A stretch of 55,085 nucleotides of DNA, taken from NCBI GenBank assembly GCA_041914785.1, contig JAYSCT010000010.1:1-55085 (forward strand). The letters are read 5' to 3'. Positions within the stretch are counted from its first letter, which is position 1, and each line of letters begins with the position of its first letter. Position numbers and translations under genes: made by a program. The DNA comes from Pelomonas sp041914785. Lineage in GTDB: Bacteria; Pseudomonadota; Gammaproteobacteria; Burkholderiales; Burkholderiaceae_C. Of the stretch, positions 33,896 through 42,404 are shown piece after piece. The notes under the pieces are model-generated. The model ran no database searches, was not told the DNA's origin, and worked only from the letters and a program-made list of their open reading frames with translations.

Positions 33896-35809
33896 TTTCA
33901 ACACCCTCGCGATCGCCCGCGCCAGGTCCTCGCGGCTGAAGGGCTTGCGCAGCAGTTCGTGGGCGGCGGCCTCGTCGGCGTCCAGCAGCTCCGACGAATA
34001 GCCCGACATCAGCAGCACCGCCAGCCCGGGGTGCTGCTGCTGCGCGCGCTGCGCCAGCTGCGTGCCGCGCAGGCCGGCGCCCAGCGCGATGTCCGACAGC
34101 AGCAGGCCGCAGCCCGCGTCGGCCGCCAGTTCGGCCAGCGCCAGCTCGGCGGTCGCCACGGCGCGCACCTCGCAGCCCAGCGTGCGCAGGAAGGTGGTCA
34201 CGACGGTGCGCACCTCCGGCTCGTCCTCCACCAGCAGCACGCGCAGCCCGGGCGGCACGGCATCGCCGTCCGCGCCCTCGGCCGCGGCGTCGTCGGCCGC
34301 GTCGGCGTGGACGGGCAGCAGCAGCGACACCGTCGTGCCCTGGCCCGGCGCACTGTCCAGCAGCACCGCGCCGCGCGACTGCTTGGCGAAGCCGTACACC
34401 GTGCTCAGCCCAAGGCCCGTGCCGCGGCCGGCCTCCTTGGTCGTGAAGAAGGGCTCGAAGGCGCGCTCCCGCACCGCCTCGGGCATGCCGGCGCCGGTGT
34501 CGGTGATGGCGATCAGCAGGTAGTCGCGCGGCCGGCCGCCGGCCAGCTCGGCAGGCAGCGTGTCGCAGCGCCGTGCGGCGAAGGCCAGCTCGCCGCCGTC
34601 GGGCATCGCGTCACGGGCGTTGATGGCGATGTTCAGCAGCGCCGACTCCAGCTGCCCCGGGTCGGCCAGGCAGGGCGGGCAGCCGGGCTCGACGTCGACG
34701 CGGATGCGAATGCGCTGGTCCAGCGTGCGGCGCAGCATGTCGGCCAGCGAGGCCAGCAGCGCGGCCAGGTCCACGCCGGCGGGCTGCAGCACCTGCCGGC
34801 GCGAGAAGGCCAGCAGCTTGGCGGTCAGCTCGGCGCCGCGCCGGGACGCCCGCGCCGCCGCGCCCACCAGCTGCGGCGCGATGGCGTCACCCGCCACGGC
34901 GGGCAGGTCTTCCAGCACCTGCAGGTTGCCCTGGATGATGGTCAGCAGGTTGTTGAAGTCGTGCGCGATGCCGCCGGTCAGCTGGCCCACGCTCTCCAGC
35001 CGCTGCGCGTGGTTCAGCGCCTCCTCGGTCTGCGTGCGCTGCAGGCTGGTGGCCAGCAGATGGGCCAGGGACTGCAGGAAGCGTTCCTCGTCGTCGCCGA
35101 AGCGCTCGCCCGCGAGCGGGCGCACCGTCAGCGTGCCGACGGTCTGGCCGCGGTCGGTCAGTGCCACCGCCAGCGTGCCGTCGGCGCCGGCGCGCGCGGC
35201 GCCCGCGGGCATGCGGCTGCCGAGGTGGCCGGGGGGCAGGTTGCCGGCACAGCCGGCCACGCGCAGGCTCTGGCGGTCGGGCTCCAGCAGCAACACGGCC
35301 GACGCGTCCGCCTGCAGCGCCTGCACGGCCACCTGCGGCACGCGTTGCAGCAGCTGCTGCGGGTCGCGCGTGTCCACGGCGATGCTGCCCACCTGCGCCA
35401 GGTGCTCGGCATAGTGGGCGCGCTTGAGCGCCTGCTTCACGCGCGGGTAGGCGCCGATGTCGCGGATGGCCGCCACCACGTAGGGCAGGCCCTGCGCGTG
35501 CAGCGGGCTCAGCGCGATCTCGACCATGACCTCCGAGCCGTCCTTGCGCCGCGCCACCAGCTCCATCTGCGTGCCCATGGGCCGCGGCCGCGGATGGTGG
35601 GCGTAGCTCTCGCGGTAGGCGGCGTGGCGGGGGCGGATGGCGTCGGGCACCAGCGCATCCACCGGCAGGCCGGCCAGCTCCTCGGGTGGATAGCCCAGCA
35701 GCGTCGTCGCGGCCGGGTTGGCCAGCACGATGCTGCCGCGCGCATCCACCAGCAGCAGCGCATCCGCCGACGCGGCGAACAGGGCCTGGTGCAGCGCGGT
35801 GGCGTCCAT
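33869..35809 (-). CDS. Soluble hybrid sensor histidine kinase (PAS-GAF-HisKA-HATPase-REC)
   Basis: 646 residues without membrane segments, so probably cytoplasmic. A PAS domain is at about 1-120 (LFAASADALLLVDARGSIVLA), a GAF-like domain at about 145-258, and the H-box GGIAHDFNNLLTII with His283. The N-box is NIAINARDAM, the G-boxes DTGAGM and GTGLGLSTVYGF, and a C-terminal receiver domain from about 497 includes VLLVEDEPEVR and acceptor Asp in LLLSDIALG. HDFNN is the HisKA variant typical of BaeS/NtrB-like hybrid kinases. The start at 35809 lies two bases after the regulator stop, so the two form an operon. The C-terminus runs into repeat copy B. The signal is unknown. Confidence 0.93.
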   Translation of the reverse strand: MDATALHQALFAASADALLLVDARGSIVLANPAATTLLGYPPEELAGLPVDALVPDAIRPRHAAYRESYAHHPRPRPMGTQMELVARRKDGSEVMVEIALSPLHAQGLPYVVAAIRDIGAYPRVKQALKRAHYAEHLAQVGSIAVDTRDPQQLLQRVPQVAVQALQADASAVLLLEPDRQSLRVAGCAGNLPPGHLGSRMPAGAARAGADGTLAVALTDRGQTVGTLTVRPLAGERFGDDEERFLQSLAHLLATSLQRTQTEEALNHAQRLESVGQLTGGIAHDFNNLLTIIQGNLQVLEDLPAVAGDAIAPQLVGAAARASRRGAELTAKLLAFSRRQVLQPAGVDLAALLASLADMLRRTLDQRIRIRVDVEPGCPPCLADPGQLESALLNIAINARDAMPDGGELAFAARRCDTLPAELAGGRPRDYLLIAITDTGAGMPEAVRERAFEPFFTTKEAGRGTGLGLSTVYGFAKQSRGAVLLDSAPGQGTTVSLLLPVHADAADDAAAEGADGDAVPPGLRVLLVEDEPEVRTVVTTFLRTLGCEVRAVATAELALAELAADAGCGLLLSDIALGAGLRGTQLAQRAQQQHPGLAVLLMSGYSSELLDADEAAAHELLRKPFSREDLARAIARVLKAPRPGLPR

Positions 35810-35811
35810 GG

Positions 35812-36543
35812 CTAGTGCTGGCTGACGGCGGGGGCGAACAGGTAGCCGGCGCCGCGCACCGACTTGATGAGCTGCGGCTCGTCGGCGCTGTCGCCCAGCT
35901 TGCGGCGCAGCCGGCCGACGAGCACGTCGATGGTGCGGTCGAACGGCGCGGCCTCGCGGCCGCGGGTCTGCTCCAGCAGGAAGTCGCGCGACAGCACGCG
36001 GCCGCCGTGGCGGGCCAGCACCTGCAGCAGCTCGAACTCGCCGGTGGTCAGCACCACCTCCGCGCCGCCGGCGTCGACGAGGCGGCGCGCGGCGGTGTCC
36101 AGCGTCCAGCCGGCGAACTGCAGCCGCGGGCGCTGCACCGGCGCGGGTGCGGCCGCGGGCGGCGCCGGCTCGGCCGGCACGAGGCGGCGCAGCACGGCCT
36201 TCACGCGGGCCAGCAGCTCGCGGAGGTCGAAGGGCTTGGTCACGTAGTCGTCGGCGCCGATCTCCAGGCCCACGACCTTGTCGATGGCGTCGCCGCGGCC
36301 CGTCACGATGACCAGCCCACAGCGCCAGTGCTCGCGCAGCTGGCGGGCGATGACGAAGCCGTCCTCGCCCGGCAGGCCCAGGTCCAGCAGCACCAGCGCG
36401 GCGGGGTCGCGCGCCATCAGCGCCAGCAGGTCGCGGCCGCTGTGCACCTGGCTGACGCGAAAGCCTTGTGCCTGCAGATAGGTGGCCAGCAACTGGGTGA
36501 TGTCGACTTCGTCGTCGAGGACGGCAACGTGGGGCAGGGTCAT
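35812..36543 (-). CDS. OmpR/PhoB-family response regulator
   Basis: 243 residues: a receiver domain (VAVLDDEVDITQLLATYL, phosphoacceptor Asp54 in LVLLDLGLPGEDG, switch Thr in VIVTGRGD, KPF Lys in DDYVTKPFDLRELLARV), a Pro/Ala-rich linker and a winged helix (LTTGEFELLQVLARHGGRVLSR, IDVLVGRLRRKLGD, IKSVRGAGYLF). It is the first gene of a two-gene operon with the hybrid kinase. The gene is divergent from the GGDEF-EAL gene across 161 bases that contain an Fnr-like box. Target genes are not apparent, although the divergent c-di-GMP gene is a natural candidate. Confidence 0.95.
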   Translation of the reverse strand: MTLPHVAVLDDEVDITQLLATYLQAQGFRVSQVHSGRDLLALMARDPAALVLLDLGLPGEDGFVIARQLREHWRCGLVIVTGRGDAIDKVVGLEIGADDYVTKPFDLRELLARVKAVLRRLVPAEPAPPAAAPAPVQRPRLQFAGWTLDTAARRLVDAGGAEVVLTTGEFELLQVLARHGGRVLSRDFLLEQTRGREAAPFDRTIDVLVGRLRRKLGDSADEPQLIKSVRGAGYLFAPAVSQH

Positions 36544-36654
36544 GGGTTCGGGCGTGCGCTGCTGGCGCAACGATGGCGGCGACTTTAACGCCCGCGGTCG
36601 CCGTGAAATTGCACCGCGAACCGCCGGTCTCATGCCAGAAACGCATGGCGTGAC

Positions 36655-36668
36655 TTGATGCAGGTCAG
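36655..36668. promoter_or_regulatory. Fnr-like box between response regulator and GGDEF-EAL gene
   Basis: TTGAT-N4-GTCAG has one perfect Fnr half-site and three of five matches in the other. It lies 37 bases before the GGDEF-EAL ATG. The rest of this 161-base gap shows no other clear element. Confidence 0.3.
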
Positions 36669-36704
36669 CGTGTCGCCGGATGGCGGTGCCCAGAATTCCC
36701 GCCC

Positions 36705-39700
36705 ATGACCAGGAAGACGGCCGAGGCGCAAGACCCCGCGAGCAAGACGTTCTGGCAGCCGCCCGCCGTCGGCGCGGCCCGGCCGGGCGTGTTGCGCCGC
36801 TGGCTGGGCGGCGTCGACCGCAGCGCGCTGACGGCGGCGCTGCTGTATGCGCTGTTCGGCGTCGCCTGGGTGCTGGGGTCCGACCGGCTGCTGTTCGGCC
36901 TGTCGTCGGAGCTGGCCGTGCTGCGCCCGCTGGGGCAGTGGAAGGGGCTGGCGTTCGTCGCGCTGTCGGCGCTGTGGGTGGGCGTGGCCGGGTGGCGGCA
37001 TCGCAGCCAGCCCGGCTCGGCGGCGATGCCCGGCAGCCGGCGGCTGCTGGCCGTGCTGAGCCTGGCGGCGGCGACCATCGTCAGCGTCGGCGTGGCCGGC
37101 GCCATCCATGCGTCGCGGGGCGAGCGCCGCGAGGTGTCGCAGATGCTGGCGGCGGTGGCGCAGGCGCGCGGCTTGCTGTGGTCCGCCTGGCTGCAGCAGC
37201 GGCAGCGGGACGCCGCCGGCTGGCGCGCCGACGCCCAGTTGCTGCAGCTGCCGGGTGCCCCCGGCGAGCCGCCGGCGCTGGCCGACCGGCTGCAGGCGTT
37301 GTGCCTGCAGCTGGGCTGCGTGGGCGCCCGCATCGAGCCCCCGGGCCCGGACCTGGCCATCGTGACCGCGGGGGGCGTCGGCGCCGACGCCGCACCGCAG
37401 CGCGTGCTGGTGGAACTGGGCGTGCCGGTGGTGCCTGCGGCCGGCAGCGCCACGGCCCGGCTGGTGCTGCGTTTCGACGCGACGCCAACGCTGTCAGCGC
37501 TGCTGGGCACCGGCGACGGCGCACCGGCCGGCATGAGGCTCGTGCTGTCGCGTCGCCACGCCGACGGCTGGCAGTGGCTGCAGGCCGCGCCGGACGCCGG
37601 GCTGTCGGGGCGCCTCGTCGCGCCGGGTGAGGCCACCGGCTGGCCCGACCGGGGCGTGCAAGCGCGGCCGGGGCCGCTGGTCTTCGACGCGACGCTGGAC
37701 GCCGGGCGCTCCTTCGTCGGCGCCGCCATGCCGGCCGGTGCTGGCTGGACGCTGCTGGCCATCGCCGACGCTGCCGGGCTGTACCAGCGGGCCTGGGGCG
37801 ACCTGCTGTGGATCGTCGCCGCCGACCTCGCCGCGCTGGTGCTGCTGGCGTTCGCCGTCTACGGACTGCAGCAGCGCCGCGAGCTGCTCGCCAGCCGGCG
37901 CGAGCGCGCCGAGCAGGCGGAGAAGCTGCGCGCGCTGAACCTGCTGGAGGCCGTCACCAACAGCACGCCGGCGCTGGTCTTCACCAAGGACCTGCAGGGC
38001 CGCTTCACCTTCGTGAACCAGGCGACGTGCGACGCGCTGGGCCAGCCTCCCGAGGCCGTGCTGGGCGCGCGGGCCGACGCCTTCCTGGCCCCCGAGGACT
38101 GCGAGCGCATCGCGGCGTTGAACGCCGAGGTCGCCGAGTCCGGCCGCACCCTGGCCAGCGAGGGGCCGCTGACGACGGCGCTGGGCCGACGCTGGTACCT
38201 GCGTACGCTGGGCCCGCTGCGCGACGCGGATGGCAGCGTCAGCGGCATCTTCGGCGTCGTGCACGACATCACCGAGCGCCGCCAGCAGGAAGAGCGCCAG
38301 CGCCAGTGGGCCAAGGCCTTCGAGAGCACGCGAGACGGCGTCATCATCTGCGACGCGGCCGGCCGTATCGAGAGCGTCAACCCGGCGTTCACCGAGATCA
38401 CCGGCTACGCGCCGGCAGACGCCATCGGCCGCACGCCGGCGCTGCTGCACTCGGGCCACCACGACGCCGAGTTCTACCGACAGCTCTGGCGCGGCATCAC
38501 CGAGAACGGCCACTGGCGCGGCGAGATCTGGAACCGGCGCAAGGACGGCGAGATCTACCCCGAGTGGCTGACGATCAGCGCCGTGCGCGACGACGCCGGC
38601 GCCATCGCCAACTACGTCGGCGTGTTCACCGACATCACCCGCGTCAAGCGCGACGAGGCCGAGCTGCAGCGCCTGGCCAACTACGACCCGCTGACCGAGC
38701 TGCCCAACCGCCGCCTGCTGATCACGCGGCTGGAGCAGGCGCTGGCGCGCACGCAGCGCCACGGCGGGCGTACGGCGCTGCTCTACATCGACCTGGACGG
38801 CTTCAAGACCGTCAACGACAGCCTGGGCCACCCGGTGGGCGACGAGCTGCTGGTGGAGATGGCGCGCCGGCTGGGCGGGCGCATCCGCCGCGGCGACACG
38901 CTGGGCCGGCTGGGCGGCGACGAGTTCCTCGTCATCGCCGAGTCGCTGAACGACCCGCAGGAGGCCGCCTTGCTCGCGCAGGACCTCCTCGACGCCGTCG
39001 CGCGGGTGGTCACGCTGGCCGGCGGGCACCAGGTCTACGTGACCGCCAGCATCGGCATCAGCCTGTTCCCCGACGACGGTTGCAGCGACGCGACGGCGAT
39101 GATGCGCGACGCCGATGCGGCGCTCTACCGCGCCAAGGAGCAGGGCCGCAACCGGCTGTGCTTCTTCACGCACGACCTCAACCGCCAGGCGGTCGCCCGG
39201 CTGGACATCGAGGTGGCGCTCAGCCATGCGCTGGACCGCGGCGAGCTGCGGCTGCACTACCAGCCCAAGGTGGGCGCCGCCAGCGGCCGCGTCATGGGCG
39301 CCGAGGCGCTGCTGCGCTGGCAGCGCGGCGGCGACCTCGTGCCGCCGGGCCTGTTCGTGCCGATTGCCGAGCAGAGCAGCCTCATCCTCGAGATCGGCGC
39401 CTGGGTCCTCGACCAGGCCTGCGCGCAGCTGGCACGCTGGCGGGCCGACGGGCTGGCCATGCCGCGCATCGCCGTCAACGTGGCGGCCCGCCAGTTCTCT
39501 GCCGGCGACCTGGACCGCGTGGTGGGCCAGGCGTTGCGCCGCCACGGCGTGCCGGCGGCCTGCCTGGAGCTGGAGGTCACCGAGAGCATGCTGATCGACC
39601 GGCCCGGCGAGGGCATCGCCATGCTGCGCCGGCTCAAGGACCTCGGCGTCAAGCTGTCGCTGGACGACTTCGGCACCGGCTACTCCAGCCTGGCCTACCT

Positions 39701-39977
39701 GCGCCAGTTCCCCATCGACGCGCTGAAGATCGACAAGTCCTTCGTCGACCACATCGGCATCGGCCCGGACGGCAGCGCCATCGTCGACGCGGTGATCTCG
39801 CTGGCGCACCGGCTGGGGCTGGCGGTGGTGGCCGAGGGCGTGGAGACGCCGGCCCAGCTGGCCCACCTGCGCGAGCAGGGCTGCGACGAGCTGCAGGGCT
39901 ACGGCCTGGCCCGGCCCATGCCGGCCGATGCCTTCGAGACCTGGTGCGCCGGCCGCGACGTGGCCGCCGCAGCGTGA
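36705..39977 (+). CDS. Membrane-bound PAS-PAS-GGDEF-EAL c-di-GMP signalling protein
   Basis: 1090 residues. The N-terminus has three membrane segments (about 42-60, 80-96, 113-133), a large periplasmic region (about 134-365) and a further TM (IVAADLAALVLLAFAVYGL, about 367-388). Two PAS domains (about 415-665) precede a GGDEF domain with an intact GGDEF at 737-741 and an RxxD inhibitory site (RRGD) five residues before it. The EAL domain has EAL at 867-869, and DDFGTGYSSL and IDKSFVD are intact. Both diguanylate cyclase and phosphodiesterase activities are therefore plausible; the net direction cannot be predicted. The divergent neighbour is an OmpR-type regulator/hybrid kinase operon. Confidence 0.95.
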   Translation: MTRKTAEAQDPASKTFWQPPAVGAARPGVLRRWLGGVDRSALTAALLYALFGVAWVLGSDRLLFGLSSELAVLRPLGQWKGLAFVALSALWVGVAGWRHRSQPGSAAMPGSRRLLAVLSLAAATIVSVGVAGAIHASRGERREVSQMLAAVAQARGLLWSAWLQQRQRDAAGWRADAQLLQLPGAPGEPPALADRLQALCLQLGCVGARIEPPGPDLAIVTAGGVGADAAPQRVLVELGVPVVPAAGSATARLVLRFDATPTLSALLGTGDGAPAGMRLVLSRRHADGWQWLQAAPDAGLSGRLVAPGEATGWPDRGVQARPGPLVFDATLDAGRSFVGAAMPAGAGWTLLAIADAAGLYQRAWGDLLWIVAADLAALVLLAFAVYGLQQRRELLASRRERAEQAEKLRALNLLEAVTNSTPALVFTKDLQGRFTFVNQATCDALGQPPEAVLGARADAFLAPEDCERIAALNAEVAESGRTLASEGPLTTALGRRWYLRTLGPLRDADGSVSGIFGVVHDITERRQQEERQRQWAKAFESTRDGVIICDAAGRIESVNPAFTEITGYAPADAIGRTPALLHSGHHDAEFYRQLWRGITENGHWRGEIWNRRKDGEIYPEWLTISAVRDDAGAIANYVGVFTDITRVKRDEAELQRLANYDPLTELPNRRLLITRLEQALARTQRHGGRTALLYIDLDGFKTVNDSLGHPVGDELLVEMARRLGGRIRRGDTLGRLGGDEFLVIAESLNDPQEAALLAQDLLDAVARVVTLAGGHQVYVTASIGISLFPDDGCSDATAMMRDADAALYRAKEQGRNRLCFFTHDLNRQAVARLDIEVALSHALDRGELRLHYQPKVGAASGRVMGAEALLRWQRGGDLVPPGLFVPIAEQSSLILEIGAWVLDQACAQLARWRADGLAMPRIAVNVAARQFSAGDLDRVVGQALRRHGVPAACLELEVTESMLIDRPGEGIAMLRRLKDLGVKLSLDDFGTGYSSLAYLRQFPIDALKIDKSFVDHIGIGPDGSAIVDAVISLAHRLGLAVVAEGVETPAQLAHLREQGCDELQGYGLARPMPADAFETWCAGRDVAAAA

Positions 39978-39990
39978 CGGGCCGGGTGGG

Positions 39991-40004
39991 CTGACCTTTG
40001 TCAG
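39991..40004. promoter_or_regulatory. Perfect CTGAC-N4-GTCAG palindrome upstream of the exported methyltransferase-fold gene
   Basis: A perfect dyad of the Fnr type (CTGAC/GTCAG) centred about 57 bases before the ATG at 40054. GATACT at 40022-40027 may be the -10, which would place the dyad near -36 to -41, the usual activator position. Confidence 0.4.
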
Positions 40005-40053
40005 GGGCATTCGCGCGCCCGGATACTGGCCGCCCCAACAGGAGACACCGCTC

Positions 40054-40821
40054 ATGAAGACCTGGCTCACCGCCGTCACCCTCACGCTCGCCGCCGTCGG
40101 CGCCCAGGCCCAGGCGGCCGATCCGCTGAAGGCCGCCGTCGCGGCCGACAACCGCCTCGTCGGCAACGTGGCCCGCGATGCCTGGCGCCACCCCTACGAG
40201 ACGCTGAGCTTCTTCGGCATCAAGCCCACCGACACCGTCGTCGAGCTGGCGCCTGGCGGCGGCTGGTACACCGAGATCCTCGCGCCGTACCTGCGCGACG
40301 CCGGCCAGCTCTACGCAGCCGACGGCGGCAGCGCCCGTTTCAAGGCCAAGATGGAGTCCATGGGCGTCTACGCCAAGGTCAAGATCACGGCGTTCGATGC
40401 CAACAAGGGCCTGCTGGACATCGCGCCCGCCGGCACCGCCGACGCCGTGCTGACCTTCCGCAACGTGCACAACTGGATGGGCTCCGGCAAGGCGCAGGAC
40501 GTCTTCAATGCCGCCTTCAAGGCGCTCAAGCCGGGCGGCGTGCTGGGCGTGGAGGAGCACCGCCTGCCGGCCTCGCGCCCGCAGGACCCCAAGGCGTCCA
40601 ACGGCTATGTGCACGAGGCCGCCGTCATCCAGTTCGCCGAGGCTGCCGGCTTCAAGCTGGCGGGCCGCAGCGAGGTCAACGCCAACCCCAAGGACACGGC
40701 CGACCACCCCGAGGGCGTCTGGACGCTGCCGCCCACCTACGCGCTGAAGGACAAGGACCGCGCCAAGTACCAGGCCATCGGCGAGAGCGACCGCATGACG
40801 CTGAAGTTCGTCAAGCCTTGA
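40054..40821 (+). CDS. Exported class I methyltransferase-fold protein
   Basis: 255 residues with a clear signal peptide (MKTWLTAVTLTLAAVGAQAQA, cleavage after about residue 21), followed by a Rossmann-type methyltransferase domain: VVELAPGGGWYTEIL (SAM-motif-I-like), LYAADGGSARF, ADAVLTFRNVHNW (motif IV-like) and LKPGGVLGVEEHR. The family is known in proteobacteria as predicted methyltransferases, and what it methylates in the periplasm, where SAM is not expected, is unclear. AGGAG at 40040-40044 supports the ATG at 40054. It is preceded by a perfect Fnr-type palindrome. A role in anaerobic metabolism is only a guess from that site. Confidence 0.85.
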   Translation: MKTWLTAVTLTLAAVGAQAQAADPLKAAVAADNRLVGNVARDAWRHPYETLSFFGIKPTDTVVELAPGGGWYTEILAPYLRDAGQLYAADGGSARFKAKMESMGVYAKVKITAFDANKGLLDIAPAGTADAVLTFRNVHNWMGSGKAQDVFNAAFKALKPGGVLGVEEHRLPASRPQDPKASNGYVHEAAVIQFAEAAGFKLAGRSEVNANPKDTADHPEGVWTLPPTYALKDKDRAKYQAIGESDRMTLKFVKP

Positions 40822-40831
40822 TGGCTGCCAG

Positions 40832-40864
40832 GGCCCAGCGCCGGGCAACTCCTTGGCCGGCCGA
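40832..40864 (+). repeat. Degenerate relative of the dispersed 3'-end repeat core
   Basis: GGGCCCAGCGCCGGGC, CTCC and GGCCGGCC follow in the same order as the core of copies A-D, with several mismatches. It lies just after the methyltransferase-fold gene and before the DUF2520 gene. Orientation is opposite to the rule seen for A-D, and the rest of the element is missing. Confidence 0.4.
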
Positions 40865-40873
40865 GGGGCAGAC

Positions 40874-41671
40874 ATGACCCACGCCGTCGTCGGCTACGGC
40901 CGGCTCGCGCAGGCGCTGGTGCCGGCGCTGCAGGCCGCGGGCGAAGCGGTCGTCGTCGCGCGTCGCCGCGATGGCGAAGCCGCCGTGGCGGCCGCGGTGC
41001 GCTCGGCCGACTGGGTCTGGCTGACCGTGCCCGACGACCACATCGCCGCGACCGCCGCCGCGCTGCGCTGGCGCGAGGGCCAGCTGGCGCTGCACTGCAG
41101 CGGCGCCACGCCGCTGGCGGCGCTGGCGCCCGCGCCGGCCGTCGCCGGCTTCCACCCGCTGAAGCTGCTGGCCGGAGACGCGGTGCTGGCCGGCGCGCAC
41201 GTGGGCATCGAGGCCGACGACGCGCACCGCCCCGCGCTGCTGGCGCTGGCCCGGCGGCTGGGCCTGGTGCCGCTGGCGCTGCCGTCGCCGATGCCGGCGT
41301 CGGCCCGTGCGGCCTATCACGCGGCCGCCAACCTCGCGGCCAGCGGGCTGCTCGCCGTGCTGGCCGAGGCCGGCGCGCTGTGGGCGGCCGCGGGCCTGGC
41401 ACCGGATGACGCGCTGGCCGCGCTGCTGCCGCTGTCCCGCGGCGCGCTGGACACCGCCCAGGCCCGGGGGCTGGCCGGCGCCGTCTCCGGCCCCGTGGCG
41501 CGGGGCGACGCCGGCGTGCTGGCCCGCCACCTCGATGCGCTCGCCGGCGCCGGCCTGGCAGACGACCTGCTACGCGCCGTGGCGCTTCGCCAGCTGGTGC
41601 TGGCGCAGGCTGCGGGGCGGCTGGATGCGGCACAGGTCACGGCCTTGCGGGCGCTGCTCGCGGCGCGTTGA
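40874..41671 (+). CDS. NADP-binding Rossmann / DUF2520 protein
   Basis: 265 residues. An N-terminal Rossmann fold starts almost at once (HAVVGYGRLAQALVPALQAAG, GXGXXXXA pattern), followed by VWLTVPDDHI and LHCSGATPLAALAPAPAVAGFHPL. The C-terminal helical DUF2520 domain has ARAAYHAAANLAASGLLAVL. The architecture resembles short 2-hydroxyacid or pyrroline-carboxylate-type reductases, with a conserved HP (FHPLK), but no reaction is established for the family that I know. It lies 52 bases after the methyltransferase-fold gene and may be cotranscribed. Confidence 0.85.
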   Translation: MTHAVVGYGRLAQALVPALQAAGEAVVVARRRDGEAAVAAAVRSADWVWLTVPDDHIAATAAALRWREGQLALHCSGATPLAALAPAPAVAGFHPLKLLAGDAVLAGAHVGIEADDAHRPALLALARRLGLVPLALPSPMPASARAAYHAAANLAASGLLAVLAEAGALWAAAGLAPDDALAALLPLSRGALDTAQARGLAGAVSGPVARGDAGVLARHLDALAGAGLADDLLRAVALRQLVLAQAAGRLDAAQVTALRALLAAR

Positions 41672-41797
41672 ACACGATTGCAGCGCGCGTGACAAAGGCC
41701 GCGTTCGGCCACCGCCGGGGGGTGGGCGCGGTGGGGCAGGCCTCCTAAACTGCCGCGAATCCGGTCGCTGTTGCCCGGTTCGACCAGGGAGTCCCGC

Positions 41798-42352
41798 ATG
41801 TCCGACGCATCCATCCAGACCCTGATCCGCGCCGATGCGGCCCAGATCCTGCACAACGTGGTGGACGAGCTGCCCGACGCGCGTGAACGCCTGGCCTATG
41901 TGCGCAGCATGACCGAGCAGGCGGCCACCAAGGTGCTCAACCTCGTGGAAGCCGCGCAGGAAGACGCCGAGGCCGTGCGCAAGAAGGGCCGCGAGCTGTC
42001 CGATGCGCTGAACCGGCTGGCGCTGTCCAGCAACATCAGCCAGGACCGTGCCCGCGCGCTGATGAAGCTGTGCGCCGCCTACGCCTCCGATGCCGCCAGC
42101 TTCGCGGCGCGCGAGAAGTCGCTGCACACCGAGATCATGATGTCGCAGGACTTCCAGGATCTCTCCGGCCAGGTCATCAACAAGGTCAGCAAGATGCTGG
42201 AGCGCGCCGAGCCGCCGCTCAAGGACCTGATCTCCTCGCTGCCCGCGCCGGTCGCCGATGCCGCGCCGCAGGAACTGGGCGGCGTGCAGACGCCCGACAA
42301 GGCGCTCAAGCAGGACGACGTGGACGACCTGCTGGCCAGCCTCGGGTTCTGA
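41798..42352 (+). CDS. cheZ: Chemotaxis CheY-P phosphatase CheZ
   Basis: 184 residues. CheZ dephosphorylates CheY-P. The catalytic face is intact: QDFQDLSGQVI, in which Asp121 and Gln125 correspond to E. coli Asp143 and Gln147. The C-terminal peptide KQDDVDDLLASLGF matches the CheY-binding tail. The start MSDASIQ is preceded by AGGGAG; the upstream in-frame ATG at 41771 would add an unconserved leader. No other che or fli gene is adjacent, so cheZ is an orphan here, although two chemoreceptors lie elsewhere in the window. A strong terminator follows. Confidence 0.95.
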   Translation: MSDASIQTLIRADAAQILHNVVDELPDARERLAYVRSMTEQAATKVLNLVEAAQEDAEAVRKKGRELSDALNRLALSSNISQDRARALMKLCAAYASDAASFAAREKSLHTEIMMSQDFQDLSGQVINKVSKMLERAEPPLKDLISSLPAPVADAAPQELGGVQTPDKALKQDDVDDLLASLGF

Positions 42353-42370
42353 GCGTCATCCGCTCCGCAC

Positions 42371-42400
42371 AACCCCGCCTTCGGCGGGGTTTGTTTTTTT
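42371..42400 (+). terminator. Rho-independent terminator of cheZ
   Basis: AACCCCGCC and GGCGGGGTT form a nine-base-pair stem with loop TTC, followed by TGTTTTTTT. It lies 18 bases after the cheZ stop, between cheZ and the convergent MtfA-like gene. Confidence 0.95.
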
Positions 42401-42404
42401 GGGG

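Noticed and set aside
37494..40166. 890-codon minus-strand frame opposite the GGDEF-EAL gene
   Set aside because: Composition is that of a shadow frame (Gln/His/Arg/Ala-rich), while the plus strand encodes a complete multi-domain protein with intact catalytic motifs.
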